Counted from the stretch's first letter, positions 1 through 13,253 are shown. The stretch: DNA of 64,000 nucleotides from Deinococcus hopiensis KR-140 (GCA_943327755.2 CALPYF020000001.1:173129-237128); one strand, 5' to 3'. The notes: generated from the sequence alone by a model not told the origin. A program made the numbers and translations.

Positions 1-1
1 G

Positions 2-436
2 GCGGTGCGGGACGCGCTGGGGGCACTGGGGTTCGCGGTGCAGGCCGACGCGGAGTCGGGCCTGACGTTCATGTTCGAGGGCGGGCAGTACTACGTGCCC
101 GCGCAGGGGGACGACGCGGCGTTCTACCACCTGCTGTTCCCGAACTTCTGGCCGCTGGAGTCCGACGAGGAGTACGGGCAGGCGCTGTTCGCGTGTGACG
201 CCGTGAACCGCGAGGCGAAGCTGGTGAAGCTGTACACCGTGGACGGCGACGTGTGGGCGGGCGTGGAGGCGCTGCACGCGCAGCCGCAGGAATTCGTGGC
301 GGCCCTGCCGAGGTACCTGTCGTTCGTGCAGGAGGCGGTGCGGGCCTTCCGGGAGGTGATGCTCGCCGCGCAGGAGGCCGGGGACGCGGAAGAGATCGAG
401 GACGTCCCGGAGGCGCGGCCCGAACCGGTGGCCTGA
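2..436 (+). CDS. YbjN-domain protein, 5' end cut by window
   Basis: The frame is open from the first bases, so the start probably lies outside the window; an internal GTG at 5 is in frame. About 144 residues are visible. The pattern of an alternating strand/turn segment (FMFEGGQYYVP) followed by a helix-rich half resembles the YbjN/type III chaperone-like fold, whose members are thought to act as protein-interaction modules. The acidic C-terminal tail (EEIEDVPEARPEP) is probably disordered. The next gene on this strand is ppk, 107 bp downstream, with a possible hairpin between them (482-509). Family assignment is by overall pattern and is moderate; no catalytic residues are expected. Confidence 0.6.
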   Translation, partial: AVRDALGALGFAVQADAESGLTFMFEGGQYYVPAQGDDAAFYHLLFPNFWPLESDEEYGQALFACDAVNREAKLVKLYTVDGDVWAGVEALHAQPQEFVAALPRYLSFVQEAVRAFREVMLAAQEAGDAEEIEDVPEARPEPVA

Positions 437-481
437 GCCTGTAGGAGGCCCGGTGGGCGCGGTGAGCGGGCGCGTGTGGGT

Positions 482-509
482 GGGCCGTGCTGTAATGCGG
501 TGACGGCCC
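482..509 (+). terminator. Possible hairpin between YbjN-like gene and ppk
   Basis: GGGCCGT (482-488) pairs with ACGGCCC (503-509). There is no clear T-tract, so it may be a weak terminator or a structure in the ppk upstream region. Confidence 0.3.
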
Positions 510-543
510 GCTGACCTTCACCCCGTTTACTGCTCAAGGAGTC

Positions 544-2664
<2,121 letters not shown>

Positions 2665-2683
2665 GCCCCGCGTGATGGGCGGG

Positions 2684-2720
2684 GGAGGGGAGGCCACACC
2701 GTGGGCCTCCCCTCCTTTCT
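2684..2720 (+). terminator. Rho-independent terminator of ppk
   Basis: A perfect 12-bp stem, GGAGGGGAGGCC (2684-2695) with GGCCTCCCCTCC (2704-2715), is followed by TTTCT. Confidence 0.85.
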
Positions 2721-2737
2721 GTCCGGACCAACAAGAA

Positions 2738-2761
2738 CCCCCCGGTGTGGACACCGGGGGG
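2738..2761 (-). terminator. Rho-independent terminator of rpsA
   Basis: A perfect stem of 10 bp, CCCCCCGGTG/CACCGGGGGG, has a 4-nt loop. Read on the minus strand it is followed by TTCTTGTTGG, just after the rpsA stop. Confidence 0.85.
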
Positions 2762-2777
2762 CCTTGAAGAGGGGGGT

Positions 2778-4457
<1,680 letters not shown>

Positions 4458-4568
4458 GAACTCCTGTCCTCCTGGGCGTGTGGCACGGGGGCCGCACGCC
4501 AGCCTGATACCTGCTTCCCGTGCGGGTCCGGTCCGGTGGACCGGGTGCATACGGCGCGGCAACACCTC

Positions 4569-4598
4569 AGTGTACCAGAGTCAAAGGACTTGCGGCAA
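4569..4598 (-). promoter_or_regulatory. Predicted rpsA promoter
   Basis: On the minus strand, TTGCCG (4593-4598) and TACACT (4569-4574) are separated by 18 bp, about 110 bp upstream of the rpsA ATG. Confidence 0.5.
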
Positions 4599-4677
4599 CT
4601 GCGATCTAAACGCGGTCCAGCGATACTTGCCGCGTGTCCGCCCTGACGGGCCCCCGCCCGGCGCTGGAGGGGGGTGC

Positions 4678-4707
4678 TTGACGAATGCGCGCAGGGGCCT
4701 CTATACT
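4678..4707 (+). promoter_or_regulatory. Promoter of tRNA-Gln
   Basis: TTGACG (4678-4683) and TATACT (4702-4707) with an 18-bp spacer lie about 50 bp upstream of the mature tRNA. This is one of the best sigma70-type matches in the window. Confidence 0.75.
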
Positions 4708-4755
4708 TCCCCACGCTTCACCCGACGGCGAAGCGAGTCAGAGCAGGACCCATGT

Positions 4756-4829
4756 TGGGGCATCGTCTAATGGCAGGACACCAGTCTCTGACACTGTCGA
4801 TCTAGGTTCGAGTCCTAGTGCCCCAGCCA
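4756..4829 (+). tRNA. tRNA-Gln (anticodon CTG)
   Basis: The cloverleaf is complete in 74 nt. Acceptor TGGGGCA (4756-4762) pairs with TGCCCCA (4819-4825), followed by discriminator G and an encoded CCA. The anticodon stem CAGT/ACTG closes the loop CTCTGAC, so the anticodon is CTG and reads CAG. The T-arm is CTAGGTTCGAGTCCTAG. Its own promoter lies upstream and a terminator directly downstream. Confidence 0.96.
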
Positions 4830-4833
4830 GAAC

Positions 4834-4858
4834 ACCCACCCGAAAGGGTGGGTTTTTT
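4834..4858 (+). terminator. Terminator of tRNA-Gln
   Basis: ACCCACCC and GGGTGGGT form a stem over a GAAA loop, followed by six T. Confidence 0.9.
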
Positions 4859-4954
4859 CATGCCATGTGGTTAGTCGGTCGGGACCCCCGCATGGATGAG
4901 GTCGGGTGAGGGCACCCCCAACGGCGTGGCAGCGCTTCCAGCCCGGACGTGTCT

Positions 4955-4960
4955 TAGACT
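4955..4960 (+). promoter_or_regulatory. Leaderless -10 box of treS
   Basis: TAGACT ends 7 nt before the ATG at 4968; the transcript would start at or next to the start codon. Confidence 0.65.
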
Positions 4961-4967
4961 CCGGATC

Positions 4968-6626
<1,659 letters not shown>

Positions 6627-6668
6627 ACGCGGCGCCTGGGCTCTGAAGTTTCACCCATCGGCGCCGCT

Positions 6669-6704
6669 CCACGCGGCTGTCCCCTTGCCGGGGCAGCCGC
6701 GTGG
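6669..6704. terminator. Bidirectional hairpin between treS and MBL gene
   Basis: CCACGCGGCTG (6669-6679) pairs perfectly with CAGCCGCGTGG (6694-6704); CCCC/GGGG can extend the stem inward. There is no strong T-tract. It sits between convergent genes. Confidence 0.55.
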
Positions 6705-6741
6705 CTGCTGTCAGGCCGACCGCCACGCCCAGCCGCCTGGA

Positions 6742-7734
6742 TCACGCGTGGTACAGCCACACGCCGCGCCCCTCGTTCCAGGTGCGGTACAGCTGCCCCA
6801 GCAGGCGCAGGTGCTCGACGTGCGCCAGGGTCTCGGCCAGGGCGAAGCGGCGGCCCGAGACGTTCAGGTCACGGGGGAACATCGCCAGGGACAGGTCGTA
6901 GGCACTGCGGGGTTCGCGGGCCGCCTCGGCCGCCATGAAGTCCAGCCGCTCGTGGTGATGGGCGCGCAGTTCGCGCGCGCGGGCCTGCACGCCGGTCATG
7001 ACCGGGCCGTGGTGGCCCACCACGGCCCGCGCCGGGTTCAGCGCCTCCAGTTTCCCCAGGGTCTGCAGGTAGTCGCCCAGCGGGTCCGGGCGGGTGTACG
7101 CGTACAGGCCCACGTTCGGGCTAATGCGCGGCAGGATCGCGTCCCCGGCGATCAGGGTCCCCTCGGCTTCGTTCCAGAGGCCCAGGTGTCCGTCCGCGTG
7201 ACCGGGCAGCCACAGCACCTCCCACGGCTGCCCCGAGAGGTCCACGTGCTGCCCCTCTCGTAGCGGCTGCACGCGCGCCGCCGGATGCACCCGCTCGCGG
7301 CCCCGGCGGTTGTCGGCGCCCATGCCCTCCAGCGACTCGGGCGGCAGGCCGTGATCGCGCATGTGCTTCAGGTGCCCGGGCAGCCACTCCTCCCACAGGT
7401 GCCAGTAGCGTTCGCCGCGCCCGATCTCCACGTCCAGCATCTGCACCTGCGCGCCGCTGCGTTCTTCCACGACGCCCGCCAGCCCGTAGTGGTCCGGGTG
7501 GTGATGCGTGATGATCAGCCGGTCCACGTCCGGCCAGTGCAGGCCCAGCGCCGCCAGCCCGGCCTCCAGCGCCGCGCGGGCCTCGGGCGTGTCCAGCGCG
7601 CAGTCGATCATCGTGACCGGGCCACCCGCCGGGCGGTCCAGCAGCACCGTCACGTACTTCATGGGGTACGGAATCGGCACCTGGAGGGCGTGAAGGTCAC
7701 CCAGGACGTGGGTCAGCAGCGGCGTATCCGTCAT
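6742..7734 (-). CDS. MBL-fold metallo-hydrolase
   Basis: A 330-aa protein of the metallo-beta-lactamase superfamily, probably a cytosolic two-metal hydrolase of unknown substrate. The zinc motif HHHPDH (in LIITHHHPDHYGLAG) lies near residue 75. A distal metal histidine sits in LPGHADGHLGLWN, and an Asp in GDAILPRISPNVG follows. A C-terminal region (residues ~230-330) carries another GHHGP segment. The layout is close to the glyoxalase II-like/LACTB2-type group, but no substrate is implied. The ATG at 7734 is chosen because TACGCT ends 7 nt upstream, so the mRNA is probably leaderless. Confidence 0.85.
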   Translation of the reverse strand: MTDTPLLTHVLGDLHALQVPIPYPMKYVTVLLDRPAGGPVTMIDCALDTPEARAALEAGLAALGLHWPDVDRLIITHHHPDHYGLAGVVEERSGAQVQMLDVEIGRGERYWHLWEEWLPGHLKHMRDHGLPPESLEGMGADNRRGRERVHPAARVQPLREGQHVDLSGQPWEVLWLPGHADGHLGLWNEAEGTLIAGDAILPRISPNVGLYAYTRPDPLGDYLQTLGKLEALNPARAVVGHHGPVMTGVQARARELRAHHHERLDFMAAEAAREPRSAYDLSLAMFPRDLNVSGRRFALAETLAHVEHLRLLGQLYRTWNEGRGVWLYHA

Positions 7735-7741
7735 GCCGCCG

Positions 7742-7747
7742 AGCGTA
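7742..7747 (-). promoter_or_regulatory. Leaderless -10 box of MBL gene
   Basis: TACGCT on the minus strand, 7 nt before the ATG at 7734. Confidence 0.55.
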
Positions 7748-7846
7748 CCACCGCGCCCCGGCGCCGCCCGCCACCGCGCCAGGAACACGAAAACCGGGTG
7801 CACGGCAAAGGGGAGGCGCCACGGCCTCCCCCGGACGCGCGCGCCG

Positions 7847-8782
7847 TCAGGGCAGTGTGCAGGTGTACGCGCCGCCCTGAACCGCGCAGATCACCGGACT
7901 GACCCGGTCCGCCGTGACCCGCACCAGCAGGTTCTGCGGCGCAAAACGCCGGTCTCGGGGCACCACGTTCAGCGCCACCACCCCGGGCCGCAGCGCCAGA
8001 TCCAGCCCCACACCGGGCTGCACCGACCCCGAGGGTAGCCGCTCGACGAACAGGTCGGCCAGCACGTCGCTGCGCACCGACAGCGTCCCGGTCACCGGGC
8101 GCAGCGTGACGTCCACACGGTTCACGCTGTCCCCCGCGATGTTCACGCGCTGCGTGACGGTCTTGTACCCGGCCCGCGACACCTCCACCGACACCTGCCC
8201 CTCCGGGAGGTCCGGGACGCTCAGCGGCGTCGTGCCCACCCGCACGCCGTTCACGCGCACGAGCGCGTCCCCGAAGTTCGACGTGACATCCAGCGTCCCG
8301 AAGCGCACCACGCGGTACACCGTGGTGCCCACCGTGTACGACCCGGCGGGCAGGGCCCGCGCGGCGCCCTCGACCGCCCGCGACACGTCCGACACGCTGC
8401 GCGCACCCACCGCGCCGTCCAGCGGCATCGGCTGCAGACTCGCCACCGTGAACACCTGCGTGAACCCCAGCGTCGCCGGCAACGCGGTCGTCACGACCTC
8501 GCCAGGGCGGGTCTGCACCGTCGGCAGCACCAGCGCCCCACCCTGCGCGGGCAGCACCACCGACGTCACGAACGCCGCCCGGTCCGTCCCCACCAGCAGC
8601 GACCCCGGCCCCGGCGCGCGGTACAACGCCTCCTCACCCGTCACCGGCTGCGCGGCCCGCGACCCCGGCGTGACCGTCAGACGCACCTGCGCGCCCGGCT
8701 GCGCCCGCAGCGGCGCCGGAACGCATCCACTGAGCAGACCCGCCAGCGCCAGGCCCGCCGCCCCCACCACACCACGTTTCAT
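7847..8782 (-). CDS. PEGA-domain lipoprotein
   Basis: A 311-aa exported lipoprotein. A short signal sequence ends in the lipobox LLSGC (Cys about residue 20). The central part (TGEEALYRAPGPGSLLVGTDRA region) resembles the DUF4384 module, which often precedes PEGA repeats. Residues ~165-235 are a clear PEGA domain (LDVTSNFGDALVRVNGVRVG then GYKTVTQRV). A second, degenerate PEGA-like repeat follows (GTLSVRSDVLADLFVE). PEGA proteins are usually surface or envelope structural proteins. The ATG at 8782 is selected because it begins the signal peptide and has TACCCT 6 nt upstream. Function beyond the envelope location is unknown. Confidence 0.85.
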   Translation of the reverse strand: MKRGVVGAAGLALAGLLSGCVPAPLRAQPGAQVRLTVTPGSRAAQPVTGEEALYRAPGPGSLLVGTDRAAFVTSVVLPAQGGALVLPTVQTRPGEVVTTALPATLGFTQVFTVASLQPMPLDGAVGARSVSDVSRAVEGAARALPAGSYTVGTTVYRVVRFGTLDVTSNFGDALVRVNGVRVGTTPLSVPDLPEGQVSVEVSRAGYKTVTQRVNIAGDSVNRVDVTLRPVTGTLSVRSDVLADLFVERLPSGSVQPGVGLDLALRPGVVALNVVPRDRRFAPQNLLVRVTADRVSPVICAVQGGAYTCTLP

Positions 8783-8788
8783 AAGACC

Positions 8789-8794
8789 AGGGTA
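8789..8794 (-). promoter_or_regulatory. Leaderless -10 box of PEGA lipoprotein gene
   Basis: TACCCT on the minus strand, 6 nt before the ATG at 8782. Confidence 0.55.
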
Positions 8795-8825
8795 AGGTAC
8801 GGGCGTGACCCGCACCTGACGGTCC

Positions 8826-9314
8826 TCACACTCCGGCGTGTGCGGTGGGCGCGCCCTGCGTGCGCCGCTCCAGTTCCGCCAGCGTGCCGCTGACGTGCGT
8901 CAGGGGGTTGCCGCTGCGGTGCACCCACGCGACCGTGCCGTCCGGGTCGATCAGGACCGTCACGCGGGACGCCATGTTCAGCAGGCCGCCCAGCGTGCCC
9001 ATCACGCCGTACTGGCGGCACAGGCTGCGGTCCCCGTCCGGGATGAGCGGGTAGCTCAGGCGGCACGAGTCGCGGAACGCCGCCTGCCGCGCCTCGGTGT
9101 CGGTGCTCACGCCGATCACCTGCGCGCCCAGCCGCTCGAATTCCGGCAGGGCCGCCTCGAACCGCTGCGCCTCGATGCTGCACCCGGCGCTGCTCGCACG
9201 CGGGTAGAAGTACAGCACCACCCAGCGGCCCCGCAGCGCGCCGAGACTGACGGTGCGGCCGTCGTCGCTGCGGCGCGTGAAGTCGGGGGCGGCCTGTCCG
9301 GGCGTGACACTCAT
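8826..9314 (-). CDS. Peroxiredoxin (BCP/PrxQ type)
   Basis: A 162-aa thiol peroxidase that reduces H2O2 and organic hydroperoxides. The peroxidatic Cys is C45 in YPRASSAGC. It keeps the P-x3-S/T-x2-C active-site spacing, with Ser replacing the usual Thr. The resolving Cys that many PrxQ proteins carry five residues later is absent (GCSIEAQ). Cysteines in DSCRLSYPLI and SLCRQYGV are alternative resolving candidates, otherwise it would be a 1-Cys enzyme. The ATG at 9314 is set by a TACAAT box 7 nt upstream, which forms one half of the palindrome shared with the divergent tilS-tadA gene. Confidence 0.88.
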   Translation of the reverse strand: MSVTPGQAAPDFTRRSDDGRTVSLGALRGRWVVLYFYPRASSAGCSIEAQRFEAALPEFERLGAQVIGVSTDTEARQAAFRDSCRLSYPLIPDGDRSLCRQYGVMGTLGGLLNMASRVTVLIDPDGTVAWVHRSGNPLTHVSGTLAELERRTQGAPTAHAGV

Positions 9315-9321
9315 GCGCCCG

Positions 9322-9344
9322 ATTGTACGGGCCGCCCGTACAAT
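9322..9344. promoter_or_regulatory. Perfectly palindromic divergent promoter pair (peroxiredoxin / tilS-tadA)
   Basis: ATTGTACGGGC (9322-9332) and its exact reverse complement GCCCGTACAAT (9334-9344) flank a single C. Each outer end is a TACAAT -10 box. The left one (minus strand) is 7 nt from ATG 9314 and the right one is 6 nt from GTG 9351, so both transcripts should be leaderless. The two -10 boxes are only 11 bp apart, so two polymerases could hardly bind at once. The palindrome could also be an operator. Confidence 0.75.
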
Positions 9345-9350
9345 GCGCCC

Positions 9351-10949
9351 GTGCCCGATCCCACCGAATCCCTCCTGCGGCCCCTGCGCGAGTACGCGGG
9401 CGCCGTGGTGGTCGTGGGTGTGTCCGGCGGGGCGGACAGCGTGGCGCTGCTGCTGGCCCTGCGGCAGGCGGGCGCGCGGCCGGTGGCGGCCCACCTGGAC
9501 CACGCCCTGCGGCCCGACTCCGCGCAGGACGCCGCGTGGGTGCAGGCGCTCGCCGCCCGGCTGGACGTGCCGTTCGCGGGCGCGCGGGTGGACGTGGGCG
9601 CGGTCGCCGCCCGGCGCGGCTGGAACACCGAGGACGCCGCCCGCCGCCTGCGCTACGACTTCCTGGCCCGCGCGGCGAAGGCGCACGGCGCGCCGGTCAT
9701 CCTGACCGCCCACACCCGCCGTGATCAGGCCGAGACGGTCCTGACCGCCCTCCTGCGCGGCGAGGCGGTGCTGCACGGCATTCCCGCCGTGCGTGGGCGG
9801 GTGCGGCGGCCCTGGCTGGACGTGCCCCGCGCCGACCTGGAAGCGTTCCTGCGCGCGCAGGGGCAGGACTGGCGCGAGGACCCCACCAACGACGACACCA
9901 CGTACACCCGCGCGTGGCTGCGCCGTGACGTGATGCCCGTCCTGACCGCCCGCTACCCCGCGCTGGAGGCCACCCTGGCCCGCGTGGCGCGGCATCAGGC
10001 GCAGGACGACGCCGCCCTGAGCGACCAGGCGGAGCGGATCACATCGCACGTGCCCCTGCGCGCCGTGCCGCCCGCCGTGCTGCGCCGCTGGCTGCGCGCC
10101 CGGCTGCGGGACGCGGGCCTCGACGCGCACGCCACGCACCTCGACACCCTCGCGGAGGCCCTGACGTCGGGCGGCACCACGCCCCTTGACCTGCCCGGCG
10201 CGCACCCCGTCACCGTCACCGGCGGGAGGCTGCACCTCACCCCGCAGATGTATCCGGACCCCGACTTCCCCCTCCCGGACGGCTGGACGCGCCGCACCCG
10301 TCAGCCCGGCGACCGCATCCACCTGCCCGGCGGCACCCGCAAGCTCAGCGACGTGCTGACCGACCGGCACGTGCCGCGCGCCGACCGGGACCGCGTGCCG
10401 CTGCTCGTCAGTGACGCGGGCGTGCAGTGGATCGGCCTCCCGCCGCCCATCTGGGCCAGCGGGGCGCGCGAGCACGCTGCCCAGCCCCCCGACCCGCTAC
10501 ACGCCGTGATGGGCGAGGCGCTGGCCCAGGCCCGGCAGGCCGCCGATGCGCAGGAAGTCCCGGTCGGCGCGGTCGTCCTGGGCCCGGACGGCACCGTGGT
10601 GGGGCGGGGGCGCAACACCAGCCGCGAGCACGGCGACATGACCCGCCACGCCGAACTGACCGCCCTGCGCGAGGCGGCCCGCACCCTCGGCACCCCGTAC
10701 CTGACCGGCTGCACGCTGGTCGTCACCCTGGAACCCTGCCCCATGTGCCTCGGCGCGGCCCTCGAAGCGCGCATCGGCCACATCGTCTACGGCGCCGCCA
10801 ACCCGAAAGCGGGCGCGCTGGGCGGTGTTACCGACCTCCTCGCCGCGCACTGGGGCCACGCGCCCCGGGTCACGCCCGGCCTCCGCGCCCGCGAGGCCGC
10901 CCGCCTCCTGAAAGACGTGTTCAGCCAGGTGCGCGCCCAGCGGTCCTAG
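9351..10949 (+). CDS. tilS: Fused tRNA(Ile)-lysidine synthetase / tRNA-specific adenosine deaminase
   Basis: One 532-aa frame joins two wobble-base (position 34) tRNA modification enzymes. Residues 1 to ~375 are TilS, which converts C34 of tRNA-Ile2 to lysidine. It has the PP-loop SGGADS at 25-30, then LDHALRPDS, and ends in a TilS C-terminal module (RTRQPGDRIHLPGG). Residues ~380-532 are TadA, which makes inosine at A34 of tRNA-Arg(ACG). The zinc/proton-shuttle motif is H433-A-E435, and C463-P-M-C466 completes the zinc site. No stop or start separates them, and the joint is a short Pro/Ala linker. Start GTG 9351 follows TACAAT by 6 nt; no Shine-Dalgarno is present. Confidence 0.93.
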   Translation: MPDPTESLLRPLREYAGAVVVVGVSGGADSVALLLALRQAGARPVAAHLDHALRPDSAQDAAWVQALAARLDVPFAGARVDVGAVAARRGWNTEDAARRLRYDFLARAAKAHGAPVILTAHTRRDQAETVLTALLRGEAVLHGIPAVRGRVRRPWLDVPRADLEAFLRAQGQDWREDPTNDDTTYTRAWLRRDVMPVLTARYPALEATLARVARHQAQDDAALSDQAERITSHVPLRAVPPAVLRRWLRARLRDAGLDAHATHLDTLAEALTSGGTTPLDLPGAHPVTVTGGRLHLTPQMYPDPDFPLPDGWTRRTRQPGDRIHLPGGTRKLSDVLTDRHVPRADRDRVPLLVSDAGVQWIGLPPPIWASGAREHAAQPPDPLHAVMGEALAQARQAADAQEVPVGAVVLGPDGTVVGRGRNTSREHGDMTRHAELTALREAARTLGTPYLTGCTLVVTLEPCPMCLGAALEARIGHIVYGAANPKAGALGGVTDLLAAHWGHAPRVTPGLRAREAARLLKDVFSQVRAQRS

Positions 10950-11128
10950 CGTTTCAGCGCCGCGAGAGATGCCCGCAGCGCCCGGAACTGCTCGGCGGTC
11001 AGGCCCAGCCGCGCCGCGCCCGCCTCGTCCTCGACGGTCCCGTGCCGGACGATCAGCTCGTGCCGGGACACCCGTGCCAGGTCATTATCCGTGGGACCGG
11101 TGTGTAGTCCGGCAATCTCGAATCGCAT
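10946..11128 (-). CDS. Small conserved-looking hypothetical protein (60 aa)
   Basis: Not recognised. The 60-residue protein has an N-terminal beta-rich stretch (MRFEIAGLHTG) and a charged helical C-terminus (LGLTAEQFRALRASLAALKR). Two points favour a real gene. TACGGT (11134-11139, minus) lies 5 nt before the ATG, in line with the leaderless promoters around it. Its stop also overlaps the tilS-tadA stop tail to tail (10946-10949), leaving no gap. It could still be a chance frame in GC-rich DNA. Confidence 0.5.
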   Translation of the reverse strand: MRFEIAGLHTGPTDNDLARVSRHELIVRHGTVEDEAGAARLGLTAEQFRALRASLAALKR

Positions 11129-11196
11129 ACGTCACCGTATCCGCACCACTCCGGGCACCACATCCGCCGACTGGCCGACGCTGCCCGGACGGATGA

Positions 11197-11970
11197 TCAG
11201 CTGCTGCACCCGCCGCCACAGCTGGACCCGCAACTGCTGCCGCCCCCGTCCGAGCAGCTGCTGTCGCTGCCGGGCGCACAGTCGCCGCCCGAGGTACCAC
11301 CCATCCAGGTCACGCCCAGGTCCCCGTCCGAGCGGCGACGCAGCGCGGTGGGGGAGAGCTCCGGCGGGGTGAGGGTCACGATCAGCAGCGCGATCAGGCC
11401 CGCGCCCAGGGCCAGCAGCAGCGCCACGTGACTCCAGGCGAAGGTCAGGCCCGTGACGAGCGCCACGCCCAGCGCCAGCCACAGGCCCGAGCGGCGCGCA
11501 CTGCCCTGCACGTGCTCCCGCCGGGCACGCGAGCGGCGTGGGTCCGGCCAGATGTCCGCCGGGGGCTGCTCGCCGAAGGTGCGGGCGTAGGCGTCCAGCG
11601 TCGCCTCGTACTGCGCGCGGAAGCGGGCCGGGTCGCCCGGCTGGCCGCCCCCGGGTTCGTGGTGCAGCGGCGCGGGCAGCAGCGGCGTCAGGCGCTCCCA
11701 GTAGTCGCGGGTGAACAGCAGGTGCAGGTGCCAGACCTCGTCCACGACCGCGGACGGCGTGACCGGCGCGCCCAGCGTGGATAGCAGCAGGAACCGGCGG
11801 TACTCCAGCGCTGCGCGCTGCGCGTAGGCGGGCGTCCAGCGCTGTTCGCGGGCCACGCGGGCCAGCAGGCCGTCCGGCAGGGCGTACGCACGCAACTCGG
11901 TCCACAGCGGGGGCAGGATCGGGAGGTTCGGGGTGACACTCGACTGACCGCTCATTCGTTCGTGGCTCAT
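11197..11970 (-). CDS. GRDP-like membrane protein with Ser/Gly/Cys tail
   Basis: A 257-aa protein. The N-terminal half contains YRRFLLL and EVWHLHLLFTRDYW (residues ~55-90), the kind of Trp-His-x-His-rich pattern seen in glycine-rich-domain (GRDP/DUF1399-like) proteins. Two adjacent hydrophobic helices follow (residues ~155-200). The C-terminus after ~225 is almost entirely Ser, Gly and Cys (for example CSDGGGSSCGSSCGGGCSS) and could be disulphide-rich and exposed. The start is ATG 11970 with AGGGAG 6 nt upstream; an ATG five codons later is possible. Function unknown. Confidence 0.72.
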   Translation of the reverse strand: MSHERMSGQSSVTPNLPILPPLWTELRAYALPDGLLARVAREQRWTPAYAQRAALEYRRFLLLSTLGAPVTPSAVVDEVWHLHLLFTRDYWERLTPLLPAPLHHEPGGGQPGDPARFRAQYEATLDAYARTFGEQPPADIWPDPRRSRARREHVQGSARRSGLWLALGVALVTGLTFAWSHVALLLALGAGLIALLIVTLTPPELSPTALRRRSDGDLGVTWMGGTSGGDCAPGSDSSCSDGGGSSCGSSCGGGCSS

Positions 11971-12071
11971 GGCCCACTCCCTGACGGGACACGGCTTGCC
12001 GGTCGGCCTGGACGGCCTCCACGCTGGTGATCCCGTCACGATCAGCGTGCGCGCCCCGTGTCAGGCGCCCG

Positions 12072-13169
12072 TCAGCCCACCCGCGCCGACCCGTCCGCCA
12101 TGACCTGCGCGTACGCCTCGCGCACCGCCGCCACCAGCTGATCCCCGCTCAGGACGCCACGCAGGTCCAGCATGCTGACAATCTCATGCGGGTCCAGCAG
12201 CGGATTCGCGCACGCGCGCAGCAGCGCGTAATGCACCACGCTCGTCCCCGGCCGCGCGCCGCCCGCCGGAGTCCACGCCTCACGCAGGCGCGGCAGCAGC
12301 AGCGACGCGAAGCGCACCACCTCCGCCTCATGCCGCCGCAGTTCCTTCTGCAATGCCCCCACCGAGTGCACGCCCACGTAATGCAGCAGGCTCGCCAGCC
12401 GCTGCGGCCGCTCCGGATCCGGCCAGTCGGTCAGGAGCAGCACGCTCAGCGCGCCCGCCACCTGCTGATCCAGGTCCCGCACCGGCGCCACCCCCAGCAG
12501 GTGCTTCATGCTCGGCGCGTCGATGAACACCGCGTCCGGCGCGTCCTCCACCCGCGTGGGCAGCGTCGCCGCGTACTGCTGCGACAGGCGGTGCAGGGTC
12601 ATGAATTCCTCGTCCGCCATCTCCAGCAGGCCCGCCAGCCGGTAGAAGCGGCGCTGCACCTCCCGCGGGATCGCCTCGCGGTTCTTGTAGCCCAGATCAT
12701 GCTCGATCTCCGCCCAGGCATGCTGGAGGATCGAGCGGATCTGCACCTCGAACTTCAGCCCGGCGAACCCCGACAGGTCCGGCGAGTCCGGCGTGACCTG
12801 CACCACGTAATGCACGCCCATGTACCCGAAGCGGTCCGGGTCGTGCATCTTGCTCTTGTCGATCGAGTTCTCCCAGTCGATCACGTGATGCTCCTCCAGC
12901 AGGCGCGACACCACGCTCACATCCGACTCGAAGTACGTGATCACGCGCACCGCCACCAGATCCGTCACGTCCGACAGCGCCCCGTACCGGCCCGGCTTGC
13001 GCCGCAGCTTGTCCTCCAGACTCGCGCGTTTCTTCACGCGGCCCGTCACGTGATGGATGTTCAGGCCCGCACCGGCGATCAAGCGCGTGACGTGCGCCAC
13101 CGCCGCGTCCCGCAGTCCCTCGAAGGTCTCGCACCCGTCCTCGTACGCCTGGAGTAGCTGACCGTTCAT
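12072..13169 (-). CDS. RelA/SpoT-domain protein (putative small alarmone synthetase)
   Basis: A 365-aa protein whose first ~210 residues match the RelA/SpoT nucleotidyltransferase domain. Recognisable blocks are RVKKRASLEDKLRRK, a DLVAVRVITYF core near residue 80, and FEVQIRSILQHAWAEIEHDL near 155-175. These correspond to the pyrophosphate-transfer core of (p)ppGpp synthetases. There is no HD hydrolase domain and no TGS/ACT, so it looks like a single-domain synthetase with an extra ~150-residue helical C-terminus of unknown role. Start ATG 13169 is 8 nt after TAAGCT (minus). The next gene, a cell-wall amidase, is divergent. Confidence 0.85.
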   Translation of the reverse strand: MNGQLLQAYEDGCETFEGLRDAAVAHVTRLIAGAGLNIHHVTGRVKKRASLEDKLRRKPGRYGALSDVTDLVAVRVITYFESDVSVVSRLLEEHHVIDWENSIDKSKMHDPDRFGYMGVHYVVQVTPDSPDLSGFAGLKFEVQIRSILQHAWAEIEHDLGYKNREAIPREVQRRFYRLAGLLEMADEEFMTLHRLSQQYAATLPTRVEDAPDAVFIDAPSMKHLLGVAPVRDLDQQVAGALSVLLLTDWPDPERPQRLASLLHYVGVHSVGALQKELRRHEAEVVRFASLLLPRLREAWTPAGGARPGTSVVHYALLRACANPLLDPHEIVSMLDLRGVLSGDQLVAAVREAYAQVMADGSARVG

Positions 13170-13177
13170 GTGCCCCC

Positions 13178-13183
13178 AGCTTA
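13178..13183 (-). promoter_or_regulatory. Leaderless -10 box of RelA/SpoT-domain gene
   Basis: TAAGCT on the minus strand, 8 nt before the ATG at 13169. Confidence 0.45.
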
Positions 13184-13253
13184 AACCCGCGCCCGCTCCG
13201 TCCGGCGCGCAGGTCCACACCCGACCCCCCGGCGCCGCGTGCTATCCCCAGAC

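Noticed and set aside
8838..9350. In-frame 171-codon extension upstream of tilS
   Set aside because: It is antisense to the peroxiredoxin gene; the TACAAT box at 9339-9344 and GTG 9351 give a better start.
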